From Gammaproteobacteria bacterium (GTDB lineage: Bacteria > Pseudomonadota > Gammaproteobacteria > Pseudomonadales > Azotimanducaceae): 64,000 bases of DNA. The DNA lies in NCBI GenBank assembly GCA_009845835.1, contig VXYV01000029.1:18513-82512 (forward strand), read 5' to 3'. Below the pieces are notes generated by a model, which worked only from the letters and a program-made list of their open reading frames with translations, ran no database searches and was not told the origin of the DNA. Position 1 is the first letter of the stretch. Each line of letters begins with the position of its first letter. Below, in pieces: positions 18,359 through 26,827 of this stretch. Position numbers and translations under genes: made by a program.

Positions 18359-19858
18359 ATGTGTGGCATCGTTGGTATAGTTAGTAGTCACGCACCTGTT
18401 AGCAACGAACTTTACGACGCGTTGTTGGTACTACAACATCGTGGACAAGATGCCGCCGGGATTGTGACAGCCCACAGTGATCGATGTCATGTGCACAAAG
18501 GTAACGGTCTAGTCAGCGAGGTTTTCAATGTTCCAACCATTGATCGGTTGCAGGGGAACATGGGAATAGGGCATGTACGTTATCCAACGGCTGGTACATC
18601 AAGTTCGCACGAAGCTCAACCCCTTTATGTAAACTCGCCACATGGAATTTGCCTAGCACACAATGGCAATTTAACTAATGTAAAACAACTGCGGGAAGAA
18701 TATTTTTCTCGTGTTAGACGCCACATCAATACTCTTTCGGACTCCGAAATTCTTCTCAATGTCTTCGCGAACGAGCTGCAAACGTCAAGTAGAGTAGAAA
18801 AATTACTCTCACCAGAGGATGTGTTCGAAGCTGTTGGACGAGTACATCAAACCTGTCGCGGAGGATATGCAGTTGTCAGTTTAATTGTTGGAGTGGGAAT
18901 TGTTGGATTTCGCGATCCTAGAGGTATTCGACCGTTGATTGTAGGAGTGAAACGGGGTGTAGTCGATGATTTTATTATTGCCAGCGAGTCGGCAACCTTG
19001 GCAGTTCTTGGATATGAAATACTGCGTGATGTACAACCTGGAGAAGCAGTTTTTATTGATGCACAAGGGCAGTTTCATTCGCAGGATTGTGCAGATAACA
19101 GTCAAAGGACTCCTTGTATTTTCGAGCATGTGTATTTTGCCCGACCTGATTCAGTCATGGATGGGATTTCAGTGTATAAAGCTCGATTACGTATGGGTGA
19201 ACGATTAGCTAACACGGTCCTAGACTATTTTCCCAACCGCGAACACGATATTGATGTAGTCATTCCCATACCAGAGACCAGTCGTACCGCTGCGATTCCT
19301 GTAGCACATCAGCTCAACGTTAAATTACGAGAAGGATTCGTTAAAAATCACTACATCGGTCGTACTTTTATCATGCCAGGTCAGTCTATGCGACAACGTG
19401 GCGTACGACATAAACTTAATACTATCGCTTTGGAGTTTGAAAAGAAGAACGTGCTCTTGGTAGAAGACTCCATCGTGCGCGGGACGACCATGACCGAAAT
19501 CGTACGTAAAGCAAAAAATGCTGGCGCGCGAAAGGTTTATGTCGCGTCAGCGGCTCCACCAGTTCGTTTTCCCAATGTTTTTGGTATTGACATGCCCGCA
19601 AGTCAAGAATTTATCGCGTACAATCGTTCGATCGAACAAATTCGACAAATTATCGGAGCTGACCTTCTCATTTATCAGAAGTTAAAAGATCTAGTTTCCG
19701 CAGCACAAGAAGGTAATCCGCAAATTGAACAGTTTGAATGCTCGGTTTTTGACGGTCATTATTACAACGAAGATGTGGACGAAGGATATTTAGCAGCACT
19801 TGCTGAAAGTCGAAATGACGAATCTAAGAAGATTAGAGAAGTAGATTTTGATTTCTGA
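18359..19858 (+). CDS. purF: Amidophosphoribosyltransferase
   Basis: First step of purine synthesis: PRPP plus glutamine to phosphoribosylamine. The 499-residue product starts MCGIVGIV, so C2 is the N-terminal glutaminase nucleophile after Met removal. The glutaminase domain includes GIGHVRYPTAG, and the phosphoribosyltransferase domain has the PRPP loop VEDSIVRGTT at about 367-376. Length is normal. Its last 11 bases overlap the TTG start of miaE. Confidence 0.97.
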   Translation: MCGIVGIVSSHAPVSNELYDALLVLQHRGQDAAGIVTAHSDRCHVHKGNGLVSEVFNVPTIDRLQGNMGIGHVRYPTAGTSSSHEAQPLYVNSPHGICLAHNGNLTNVKQLREEYFSRVRRHINTLSDSEILLNVFANELQTSSRVEKLLSPEDVFEAVGRVHQTCRGGYAVVSLIVGVGIVGFRDPRGIRPLIVGVKRGVVDDFIIASESATLAVLGYEILRDVQPGEAVFIDAQGQFHSQDCADNSQRTPCIFEHVYFARPDSVMDGISVYKARLRMGERLANTVLDYFPNREHDIDVVIPIPETSRTAAIPVAHQLNVKLREGFVKNHYIGRTFIMPGQSMRQRGVRHKLNTIALEFEKKNVLLVEDSIVRGTTMTEIVRKAKNAGARKVYVASAAPPVRFPNVFGIDMPASQEFIAYNRSIEQIRQIIGADLLIYQKLKDLVSAAQEGNPQIEQFECSVFDGHYYNEDVDEGYLAALAESRNDESKKIREVDFDF

Positions 19859-20531
19859 CTTGGTCAAGAAGGATACAAGCACAGTCAGCCAAGCGAAAAC
19901 ATCAGAATCTCCGTCGGTCGTTGAATTTTTGCATGTTGCAACTCCTCAGAGTTGGTGCGATGCAGCAGTACACAATGTAGAAGTCCTGCTTATTGATCAT
20001 GCGAACTGTGAGCGTAAAGCGGCGAGTTCGGCTCTCTCAATGAGTTACCGTTTCTCACAACGAACGAGATTTTTGCTTGAGTTTTCTCGAATTGTTAGAG
20101 AAGAAATGCGGCATTTTGAACAGGTGTTGGCGTTGATACGAGAGCAAGATTTTCAGTACCGAGTCTTGAGTGCAAGTCGCTATGCAAGTAGTTTGCACAA
20201 ATTCGCGCGTGAGCATTCCCCAATTTATGTCGATGAGCTTTTAATCGCTGCGATTATCGAAGCGCGAAGTTACGAACGATTAGACATTCTGAGTACCTGC
20301 TTGAATTCGAAGGTTGCCCAACTTTACAAAAAGTTACGGGATTCGGAGTATCGACACTACCTTACCTATATTCGTATATCCGAACAGTTCGAACAACCAT
20401 CGATTATTGAACAAAGGCTAGATCGTCTACTTGATTTTGAAGCCGATCTAGTAACTTTTCCTGACAGCGAATTTCGTTTTCATAGTGGAGTCCCAATTAA
20501 CGGGAAACAAGACAGTGTCAATTTCGGGTGA
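19848..20531 (+). CDS. miaE: tRNA-(ms[2]io[6]A)-hydroxylase
   Basis: Non-haem diiron oxygenase that hydroxylates the isopentenyl group of ms2i6A at position 37 of tRNAs reading UNN codons. The 227-residue product has the family pattern: DHANCERKAASSALS (about 50-64), REEMRHFEQV (Glu and His ligands), LSASRYASSLH and EARSYERLDIL. The start is TTG, overlapping purF by 11 bases; the ATGs further in would cut into the domain. Its 3' end overlaps the end of lpxH, on the opposite strand, by 52 bases, and both C-termini look genuine. Confidence 0.88.
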   Translation: MISDLVKKDTSTVSQAKTSESPSVVEFLHVATPQSWCDAAVHNVEVLLIDHANCERKAASSALSMSYRFSQRTRFLLEFSRIVREEMRHFEQVLALIREQDFQYRVLSASRYASSLHKFAREHSPIYVDELLIAAIIEARSYERLDILSTCLNSKVAQLYKKLRDSEYRHYLTYIRISEQFEQPSIIEQRLDRLLDFEADLVTFPDSEFRFHSGVPINGKQDSVNFG

Positions 20532-21202
20532 GACTGAATAAACCAACCACAACGTTCCCACGCACCTAGCACATAGCGGTGCAAACCATTTTTCATTCGA
20601 TGTTGCCCAGGACGATGGGTGTGACCATGAATCATCGTCGAACAATCGTACCGTTCTAAGTCTTGGACAATAGCAGCTTCGACGACGTCAGTTATGGTAT
20701 CAGCTTTCATTTGATTCGCTCGAGTACTCTCCGTTCTAACGTGCTGAGCATAAGCTAGTCGTTCTTTTAAAGTTTTTTCAAGAAATTCACTTTGCCACTC
20801 ATGCGACCTAAAACGCGTTCGCATTTCTTGATACTCTCGGTCACTTGTGCAATATCGATCACCATGCGACAATAACACCGACTTACCGTTTATCGAAATC
20901 ACATAAGGGTCGGGTAATAACGTAGCAGAAATTTCTTCCACAAATCTAGCTCCAAGCAAAAAGTCACGATTGCCGTGCATGAGAAACAATTGGTTTCGTT
21001 CACCATGTTTACGAAGGATACTTCGTAGTGCTTCTGCGAATTCACTATCGTCGTCATCGCCGATCCACAAGTCGACTAAATCACCAAGGATGTAGACTTG
21101 ATCTTCTTCCGATTGTAGATTGCCTAGTAAGCGATCGAGATCGTAGAGATAGTGTTTGGTATTGGCCTCTAAATGCAGATCAGAGACGAAAATTTGGTTC
21201 AA
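20480..21202 (-). CDS. lpxH: UDP-2,3-diacylglucosamine hydrolase
   Basis: Mn-dependent calcineurin-like phosphoesterase that makes lipid X in lipid A synthesis at the inner membrane. I place the start at the TTG at 21202, which forms a TTGA overlap with the folD stop and gives 240 residues, normal for LpxH; the longer open frame would run 90 bases into folD. Motifs in order are FVSDLHLE (D8, H10), ILGDLVDLW, HGNRDF, LSHGD and HGHTHRPG, the set of metal ligands. Convergent with miaE. Its presence indicates an outer membrane with lipid A. Confidence 0.93.
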   Translation of the reverse strand: MNQIFVSDLHLEANTKHYLYDLDRLLGNLQSEEDQVYILGDLVDLWIGDDDDSEFAEALRSILRKHGERNQLFLMHGNRDFLLGARFVEEISATLLPDPYVISINGKSVLLSHGDRYCTSDREYQEMRTRFRSHEWQSEFLEKTLKERLAYAQHVRTESTRANQMKADTITDVVEAAIVQDLERYDCSTMIHGHTHRPGQHRMKNGLHRYVLGAWERCGWFIQSHPKLTLSCFPLIGTPL

Positions 21203-22053
21203 TTGAGAATCAAACCGGCCGCATCTAGTAAATTCTGTAATAATGATACGCGGGTCATGGGACCAACCCCGCCGGGAACGGGTGTAATCCACGAGGCAAT
21301 ATGTCTAACTTCATCAAATTCGACATCGCCCTTTAACGAACCGTCTCCTTGGGTTTCGATTCCAACGTCGATGACAACTGCGCCAGGTTTTACCCAGTCT
21401 CTTGTAATGAGTCCTGCAACCCCAGTAGCCGAGACAAGAATGTCTGCTTGGCTTGTGTGTGCCTGACTATTCTTGGAATATTTGTGTACAACTGTAACGG
21501 AACTACCTCGCAGTAAGAGTTCTAGACACATTGGTCGTCCCACGTGATTCGATGCTCCCACAACGACAGCATCGGCTCCCAGTAACGTCACGTCTGTATG
21601 TTCCAATAGAGTAATCACTCCTTTCGGAGTGCAACATCGATGAGATGGTTCGCGTAGTGTAAGTTTTCCTACGTTTAAGGGAGTTATACCATCAACATCT
21701 TTAACGGGACTAATGCAATTTACGATATCAGGTGTGTGCAAATGTGAAGGTAGGGGAAGCTGCAGAAGTATTCCGTGAACACTTGGATCAACGTTGAGTT
21801 TTTCAATCTGATTAATCAATTGTGATTGCTCGATAGAAGCCGGCAACTTCAATACTTCGCAGTTAATCCCAGCTTTGACACAGTCCCGTTTTTTCAACTT
21901 GACATAGAGTTCCGACGCGGGATCGGTACCAACCAGAATCACGGTTAATCCAAGTTTGGTATTGTGAGTTTGACATAATTCTCGAACTTCTTTGGCGACT
22001 CGCCGTCGTATAGTTTCGGCAATTTTGACTCCATCGAGAATTTGTGCATTCAT
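21199..22053 (-). CDS. folD: Methylenetetrahydrofolate dehydrogenase / cyclohydrolase
   Basis: Bifunctional enzyme that interconverts methylene-, methenyl- and formyl-tetrahydrofolate. The ATG at 22053 gives 284 residues starting NAQILDGVKIAE, the family length; a longer frame would extend 174 bases upstream into the tRNA-Pro gene. Motifs are the catalytic-lysine segment YVKLKKRDC, HGILLQLPLP, DVDGITPLNVG, CTPKGV and NADP-binding VVGASNHVGRP, ending with TPVPGGVGPMT. It is translationally coupled to lpxH and is transcribed away from the tRNA genes. Confidence 0.95.
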   Translation of the reverse strand: MNAQILDGVKIAETIRRRVAKEVRELCQTHNTKLGLTVILVGTDPASELYVKLKKRDCVKAGINCEVLKLPASIEQSQLINQIEKLNVDPSVHGILLQLPLPSHLHTPDIVNCISPVKDVDGITPLNVGKLTLREPSHRCCTPKGVITLLEHTDVTLLGADAVVVGASNHVGRPMCLELLLRGSSVTVVHKYSKNSQAHTSQADILVSATGVAGLITRDWVKPGAVVIDVGIETQGDGSLKGDVEFDEVRHIASWITPVPGGVGPMTRVSLLQNLLDAAGLILN

Positions 22054-22168
22054 ATCACTAACCAAATCGAAATTGCGAATATTTTGCACAATAAACATGT
22101 AAATCACACAAAATTGGTGGCTCAATGAAACCCAAAATGCGTTTGAAACGCTAAAATACTCTATCTCT

Positions 22169-22245
<77 letters not shown>

Positions 22246-22273
22246 TATCGTCATTTTGAGCACCAAGCATTAA

Positions 22274-22350
22274 GCGCCCGTAGCTCAACTGGATAGAGCA
22301 TCGGCCTTCTAAGCCGAGGGTTGAAGGTTCGAGTCCTTCCGGGCGTGCCA
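22274..22350 (+). tRNA. tRNA-Arg, anticodon TCT
   Basis: 77-base cloverleaf with encoded CCA. The acceptor GCGCCCG pairs with CGGGCGT (one G-U pair), the anticodon stem TCGGC/GCCGA encloses loop CTTCTAA, and TCT lies at 22308-22310. The T-arm has GGTTCGAGTCC. It lies 28 bases after tRNA-Pro and is probably co-transcribed with it. Confidence 0.97.
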
Positions 22351-22446
22351 CTGTAAATTGTTAGTTATGGTAATGTCTTATCTACTTTGTTAAGTTTCCG
22401 TTTTCCATCTTGCTAAAATTTCGAGAAGTGAATCACTTTTACACGA

Positions 22447-22476
22447 CCGAATTGTCAACTGTAGCATTCAATTCGG
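22447..22476. repeat. Inverted repeat between tRNA-Arg and tRNA-His
   Basis: CCGAATTG (22447-22454) and CAATTCGG (22469-22476) are perfect reverse complements around a 14-base spacer. No T-run follows, so it is not a canonical terminator. It may be an RNA-processing or regulatory hairpin in the tRNA transcript; no function can be assigned. Confidence 0.35.
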
Positions 22477-22503
22477 AAGTTACATTGGTAAACGAATTTG
22501 AGT

Positions 22504-22579
22504 GGTGGGTGTAGCTCAGTGGTAGAGCCCCAGATTGTGGATCTGGTTGTCGTGGGTTCAAATCCCATCATCCACCCCA
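22504..22579 (+). tRNA. tRNA-His, anticodon GTG
   Basis: 76 bases with encoded CCA and the extra 5' G (G-1) opposite C73 that marks tRNA-His. The anticodon stem CCAGA/TCTGG encloses loop TTGTGGA, with GTG at 22537-22539. The T-arm has GGGTTCAAATCCC. It ends 31 bases before the tig ATG. tRNA genes ahead of tig are also found in Pseudomonas-type genomes. Confidence 0.97.
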
Positions 22580-22610
22580 CTTCATTCATAGATATCTAAG
22601 CTCATTAGTC

Positions 22611-24299
22611 ATGGAAGTTATTGTACGACCTCTCGATGAACTCAAGCGTCGAGTCCGAGTATCTCTTACAGAGGAAGAGATCGACAATGAGTACGACAAA
22701 GATTTAGCAGAAATTACAAAAAAAGCAGAGCTTCCTGGGTTCAGACCAGGAAAAGTTCCCGTTGGTGTAATAGAAGAACGTTATGGTACGCGCATTCTGT
22801 CCGACGTCCACCAACGTACCCTGAAAGATTCGTTAGACAAAGTAGTCGAACAAGAAAAGCTTGATGTTTTGCACTATATTGAACTCAAAGTAGTTTCAAA
22901 ACCGTCCGACCGCTACCTTCACTATTATTTTGATGCACTAATTTTTCCAAAACTAGATCTAACCAAACTCGAACTCTTACGAATCACAAAACCTGAAGTA
23001 ATCGACCTGGATACAGCGGTCGAAAGAGGCATTGCAAGGTTTGTACAGAAATTTGCAGGACATAAATCTGCAGATCGTCCTGCGCGACTCGGGGATAAGA
23101 TTGTCATTCAAATCAAGGACCTAGGTACCGATCACATAGATATAGACCCTGACGTGCGTACTAGTCGTCAGCGATTCCTCAACGGACAATTTGAAATTAC
23201 CCTCGGAGACGAATGGGGGAAGCCGCACCGTTTTGTAAAGTTTTTGCGACCAGAATTAGTGGGTAAAAGTGTCGGAGATAAGTTTGAAATAGACTGGGGG
23301 ACTGACGATATTGTTCACCCAGAACTCGGATCTGGCACTAAAAAACCCGAAGAGAACAATAACGACTTGAGCATTGAGGCCGATCAGAATAAAGAAGACA
23401 ATGAGTCCACTATTACGGTTTCATTTAACAGGTATCGTCCACTCCATCGAATCAAACGACTACACCTTGAAGTCTTGGTTAAAGAAATTTGTCAGGTGGA
23501 ATTACCTGAACTCGACAAAGCATTTTTTGCCCGCGACGACATTTATTTCGAAGATCTGGAACAACTGCAGCAGGTTACTCAAAATGATTTGGTAGACCAA
23601 GTTGACAAAACATCGCGCGCTTTGATTGAAAGTCAGATTGTAGATCAGTTTATGGCGATGAATCCCGTAAACATTCCTGAAGATTATTTTGAAGCCCGGT
23701 TAGCAGAATTAAAAGAGAAGAGTCAACACCAAGACGAGTTTTCAGACGAAGAGAAGACCTCTTTATTCAGAGACTGGCGTCACGAATTGTGCGCAAATAT
23801 TATTGTTGATCAATATGTCGCCGACAACAATGTCACACTTGATAGAGGCTTAGTCGAAGCAGCATTACGGGCAGATTTTCAACGGTACTCTCACACGCCA
23901 CAACTTCAGGACTACATTTTATCAAAAGAACACCAAATAAAGGTAAGCAGAACAGTGCTAGCTAGCCAAGCTTTTGACGACATACTGTCCAAGATTAAAG
24001 TTGCAGAGGACCAATGGACCTTTAACGAATTAATGTATGAAGACATCGATTTATACTACGCTAATACTCAACCTAGTGGTGGTCCCTTTTCCTGGTTTCC
24101 CGCCGTTTCTCAGGAGGAAATCGATGAAGCAAATAGAATTGAACGAGAATTATTGGAAGTAGAGGGTACTCTACCAGACCAAGAAGGTGAAGTAACAGTA
24201 GAACCTGAATATGAAAATGCAGAATTACCTAAGCAAGGTTGGAAGAGTTTCTTAGATAATTTAAACCCATTTAAAAAACGCGAATCTGCACATGAATGA
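22611..24299 (+). CDS. tig: Trigger factor, unusually long
   Basis: Ribosome-bound chaperone and peptidyl-prolyl isomerase. The ribosome-docking signature GFRPGKVP is at 43-50 of the N-terminal domain. A PPIase-like domain follows from about 155, and the helical C-terminal cradle runs from about 295 to 495. The product is 562 residues, against roughly 430-480 for most trigger factors. The excess sits in two places: an acidic, Asn/Glu-rich insert at about 231-265 inside the PPIase region, and an acidic tail of about 65 residues ending in a basic/aromatic patch ([14 protein letters not shown]). The PPIase region is diverged, so isomerase activity is uncertain. The stop overlaps clpP by eight bases, as expected for tig-clpP-clpX. 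Confidence 0.9.
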   Translation: MEVIVRPLDELKRRVRVSLTEEEIDNEYDKDLAEITKKAELPGFRPGKVPVGVIEERYGTRILSDVHQRTLKDSLDKVVEQEKLDVLHYIELKVVSKPSDRYLHYYFDALIFPKLDLTKLELLRITKPEVIDLDTAVERGIARFVQKFAGHKSADRPARLGDKIVIQIKDLGTDHIDIDPDVRTSRQRFLNGQFEITLGDEWGKPHRFVKFLRPELVGKSVGDKFEIDWGTDDIVHPELGSGTKKPEENNNDLSIEADQNKEDNESTITVSFNRYRPLHRIKRLHLEVLVKEICQVELPELDKAFFARDDIYFEDLEQLQQVTQNDLVDQVDKTSRALIESQIVDQFMAMNPVNIPEDYFEARLAELKEKSQHQDEFSDEEKTSLFRDWRHELCANIIVDQYVADNNVTLDRGLVEAALRADFQRYSHTPQLQDYILSKEHQIKVSRTVLASQAFDDILSKIKVAEDQWTFNELMYEDIDLYYANTQPSGGPFSWFPAVSQEEIDEANRIERELLEVEGTLPDQEGEVTVEPEYENAELPKQGWKSFLDNLNPFKKRESAHE

Positions 24300-24924
24300 A
24301 CGAGAAGACTATGTTATGAACTACGTACCCATGGTACTCGAGCAAAGCGCTCGGGGTGAGCGATCGTTTGATATATACTCACGACTGCTCAAAGAACGAA
24401 TCATCTTCGTCGCCGATATCGTGACCATACCTTTAGCACGAGTGGTCGTCGCTCAGTTATTGTGGTGCGAATCGGAAAATCCAGAGAAGGATATTCACCT
24501 TTACATTAATTCACCTGGAGGCTCGGTCGCGGCTGGATTGTCGATTTACGATACCATGCAATTCATTCAGTCTGATGTCGCAACAACTTGCGTGGGTCAG
24601 GCGGCAAGTATGGGTGCGTTTTTGTTAGCAGCTGGAGCGAAAGGTAAACGTTCGGCACTACCGAATTCGCGAATTATGCTCCACCAACCACGCGGAGATT
24701 CACAGGGGACTGCACTCGATATTGAAATCCAAGCCCGTGAAATACTGTATTTAAGGGAGTCTTTGAATAAAATTCTAGCATTACACACGGGACAGACTAT
24801 TAATAAGATTGCAACTGATACGGATCGTGACTTTTGGATGTCTGCATCGGACGCGCAGGAATACGGTCTTATTGACGTCGTGCGCGTTACTCGTGTTACT
24901 GAAAATCAGCTCGTAAAAACTTAG
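24292..24924 (+). CDS. clpP: ATP-dependent Clp protease proteolytic subunit
   Basis: Serine protease barrel that partners ClpX. The 210-residue product has nucleophile S106 in GQAASMGAF, catalytic H131 in MLHQPRG and an aspartate in the DRDFWMSA region, plus YINSPGGSV at about 71-79. A short propeptide-like N-terminus precedes the mature region beginning about VPMVLEQ. Length is typical. It overlaps tig and is followed 123 bases later by clpX. Confidence 0.97.
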   Translation: MNEREDYVMNYVPMVLEQSARGERSFDIYSRLLKERIIFVADIVTIPLARVVVAQLLWCESENPEKDIHLYINSPGGSVAAGLSIYDTMQFIQSDVATTCVGQAASMGAFLLAAGAKGKRSALPNSRIMLHQPRGDSQGTALDIEIQAREILYLRESLNKILALHTGQTINKIATDTDRDFWMSASDAQEYGLIDVVRVTRVTENQLVKT

Positions 24925-25047
24925 TCGATTGCGGGGATATGCGACTGCTTCAATCATTCAGGGAGGAAGGTAACAACATCATTTAGTTTCTCGATCACTT
25001 AGGGATGTTCATGCCCTACGGTCGGTTTATCAACTGTTGTTTGAATA

Positions 25048-26328
25048 ATGGATCAATCAGGTAGAGGGCCTACTAGCCGCGCGTTTTGCTCATTCTGCGA
25101 GAAAAGTCAGTTTGAGGTAAGGAAACTGATTTCGGGGGGACCTTCAGTGTTCATCTGTAATGAGTGCATTGATGTTTGTGTCGAAATGGTTCGCGAGGAC
25201 CTGCAGGAAACTCAAAGCAAAGGAATCCCATTACCTTTACCTAGTCCACGTGAAATCAAGAAAAACTTGGACGAATATGTCATTGGACAAGAACTTGCGA
25301 AACGAGTTCTTGCCGTTGCCGTTTATACGCACTTCAAACGTTTGACCAGTTCAGACCGTGGAAATGTCGAAATTGCGAAAGCTAACATATTGTTGATCGG
25401 TCCGACTGGTTCTGGAAAGACTTTATTGGCACAAACGCTTGCAAAACTCCTTGATGTGCCTTTTTGTATTGCTGACGCGACAACACTTACTGAAGCTGGT
25501 TATGTGGGTGAAGATGTCGAAAATATTATCCAACGGCTATTACAATCCTGCGATTACGATGTTGAGAAAACCCAATCAGGTATCGTCTACATTGACGAAA
25601 TCGACAAGATCTCGCGAAAATCAGACAATCCTTCTATCACTCGAGATGTCTCGGGAGAAGGAGTTCAACAAGCATTGTTAAAGCTGATTGAAGGAACTAC
25701 TGCGTCCGTTCCACCGCATGGTGCTCGGAAGCATCCACAAGGCGAATTCATTCAAGTTGATACCTCCAATATCCTATTTATTTGTGGTGGTGCTTTTTCA
25801 GGTCTCGACCGTGTTATAAATGCGCGTACGCGCAAAGGTGGAATAGGTTTTGAAGCTACGATCACCGGACCGAGTGATACGAAAAATTTGGATGAAACTT
25901 TGAAAAAGGTAGAACCTGAAGATTTGATTAAATTTGGTCTTATTCCTGAATTCGTCGGTCGATTACCGGTAGTGGCGACACTCGATGAACTTGGTGAAAA
26001 TGCTCTCATTCAAATTCTCACTGAACCTAAAAATTCCTTAACTAAGCAATATACAGAACTATTTAGGATGGAAAATGTCGCGCTCGAGTTCTGTCACGAC
26101 GCGCTAGTAGCCATCGCACGTCGAGCGTTAAAACGAAAAACTGGAGCGAGAGGATTACGCTCGATCATTGAACGAATACTATTGGATACGATGTATGAGT
26201 TACCTTCTAGCGTTGGAATCGAACGAGTCGTGGTCGATAGAACTGTAGTTGATGAGGATAGTGACCCTATTGTCATTTATCGTCCTAAAGAGAAAGAGGC
26301 AGAAAAACCACGTTTAGTTAGTGGGTAA
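25048..26328 (+). CDS. clpX: ATP-dependent Clp protease ATP-binding subunit ClpX
   Basis: AAA+ unfoldase. The 426-residue product has the zinc-binding domain cysteines C14, C17, C37 and C40, Walker A GPTGSGKT at about 118-125, Walker [10 protein letters not shown], the pore loop YVGEDVE, the RKHP-containing [10 protein letters not shown] loop and IPEFVGRLP (IGF-type region for ClpP docking lies in the preceding segment). Length is normal. In most relatives lon follows; here the next gene is hupB. Confidence 0.97.
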   Translation: MDQSGRGPTSRAFCSFCEKSQFEVRKLISGGPSVFICNECIDVCVEMVREDLQETQSKGIPLPLPSPREIKKNLDEYVIGQELAKRVLAVAVYTHFKRLTSSDRGNVEIAKANILLIGPTGSGKTLLAQTLAKLLDVPFCIADATTLTEAGYVGEDVENIIQRLLQSCDYDVEKTQSGIVYIDEIDKISRKSDNPSITRDVSGEGVQQALLKLIEGTTASVPPHGARKHPQGEFIQVDTSNILFICGGAFSGLDRVINARTRKGGIGFEATITGPSDTKNLDETLKKVEPEDLIKFGLIPEFVGRLPVVATLDELGENALIQILTEPKNSLTKQYTELFRMENVALEFCHDALVAIARRALKRKTGARGLRSIIERILLDTMYELPSSVGIERVVVDRTVVDEDSDPIVIYRPKEKEAEKPRLVSG

Positions 26329-26383
26329 CGAAATTTGAATTACTACAAGAGTTGGCGGTTTGTTGTACGAAGCACCTTAGTCG

Positions 26384-26420
26384 TCAGTCTTAAAACTATA
26401 TTAATGGTCAGAAAGACTGA
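26384..26420. repeat. Inverted repeat between clpX and hupB
   Basis: TCAGTCTT (26384-26391) and AAGACTGA (26413-26420) are perfect 8-base reverse complements around a 21-base spacer, 42 bases before the hupB start. It could be a weak clpX terminator or an operator for hupB. There is no uninterrupted T-run downstream. Confidence 0.35.
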
Positions 26421-26461
26421 TATTTAACTTTTAAAACCTTACATTTAGGGAGAATTTAATC

Positions 26462-26737
26462 ATGATGAAGCAAGATTTGGTTGCGCACATTCGGGATCAC
26501 GCTGGATTGAGCAAAGTCGATTCCAAGAAGGCATTGGATGCAATGCTTGACGGAATCAGCAGCGAGCTAGCTGCTGGTGGTGAAGTCAAGCTACCCGGCT
26601 TCGGTAACTTTAGCATCAGACATTCTGCGGCTAGGACGATCAAAGGACCGATGTTCGATAAACCAGTTCATGTCGCAGCCAAGAAACATCCGGTTTTTAA
26701 GGCTGGTAAGAGTCTCAAAGATCTAGTTAATAACTAG
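26462..26737 (+). CDS. hupB: DNA-binding protein HU (beta type)
   Basis: Small nucleoid protein that bends DNA. The 91-residue product has the HU fold pattern: N-terminal helices with DLVAHI...LSKVDSKKALDAML, then GGEVKLPGFGNFSIRHSAART, and the C-terminal AGKSLKDLVN. The arm sequence (KGPMFDKPVHVAAKK) lacks the RNP motif of standard HU arms and diverges from the E. coli protein. AGGGAGA at 26447-26453 is a good Shine-Dalgarno for the ATG at 26462; the second ATG at 26465 is an alternative. It sits in the clpX-(lon)-hupB-ppiD order, from which lon is missing. Confidence 0.85.
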   Translation: MMKQDLVAHIRDHAGLSKVDSKKALDAMLDGISSELAAGGEVKLPGFGNFSIRHSAARTIKGPMFDKPVHVAAKKHPVFKAGKSLKDLVNN

Positions 26738-26753
26738 GTCAGACGACCTTTTT
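26736..26753 (+). terminator. Possible rho-independent terminator of hupB
   Basis: AGGTC (26736-26740) and GACCT (26745-26749) form a 5-base stem with a 4-base loop, followed by a short T-run (26749-26753). The stem starts inside the hupB stop codon. It is short, so termination may be partial. Confidence 0.45.
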
Positions 26754-26766
26754 ATATAAGAAGTGA

Positions 26767-26797
26767 TTTGGTCGTTGTACCATGAACAACGACCAAA
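26767..26797. repeat. Strong hairpin between hupB and ppiD
   Basis: A perfect 12-base inverted repeat (TTTGGTCGTTGT at 26767-26778 and its complement at 26786-26797) with a 7-base loop. No T-run follows on either strand, so it is not a standard terminator. It would form a stable RNA hairpin 31 bases before the ppiD start and could protect the hupB message from 3' decay; that is inference. Confidence 0.5.
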
Positions 26798-26827
26798 AAT
26801 CTTCTATGCATTAACAAGGGTATTAAT

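Noticed and set aside
21203..21292. Longer LpxH start
   Set aside because: The extra 30 residues overlap folD; the TTG at 21202 fits the family N-terminus and couples to the folD stop.
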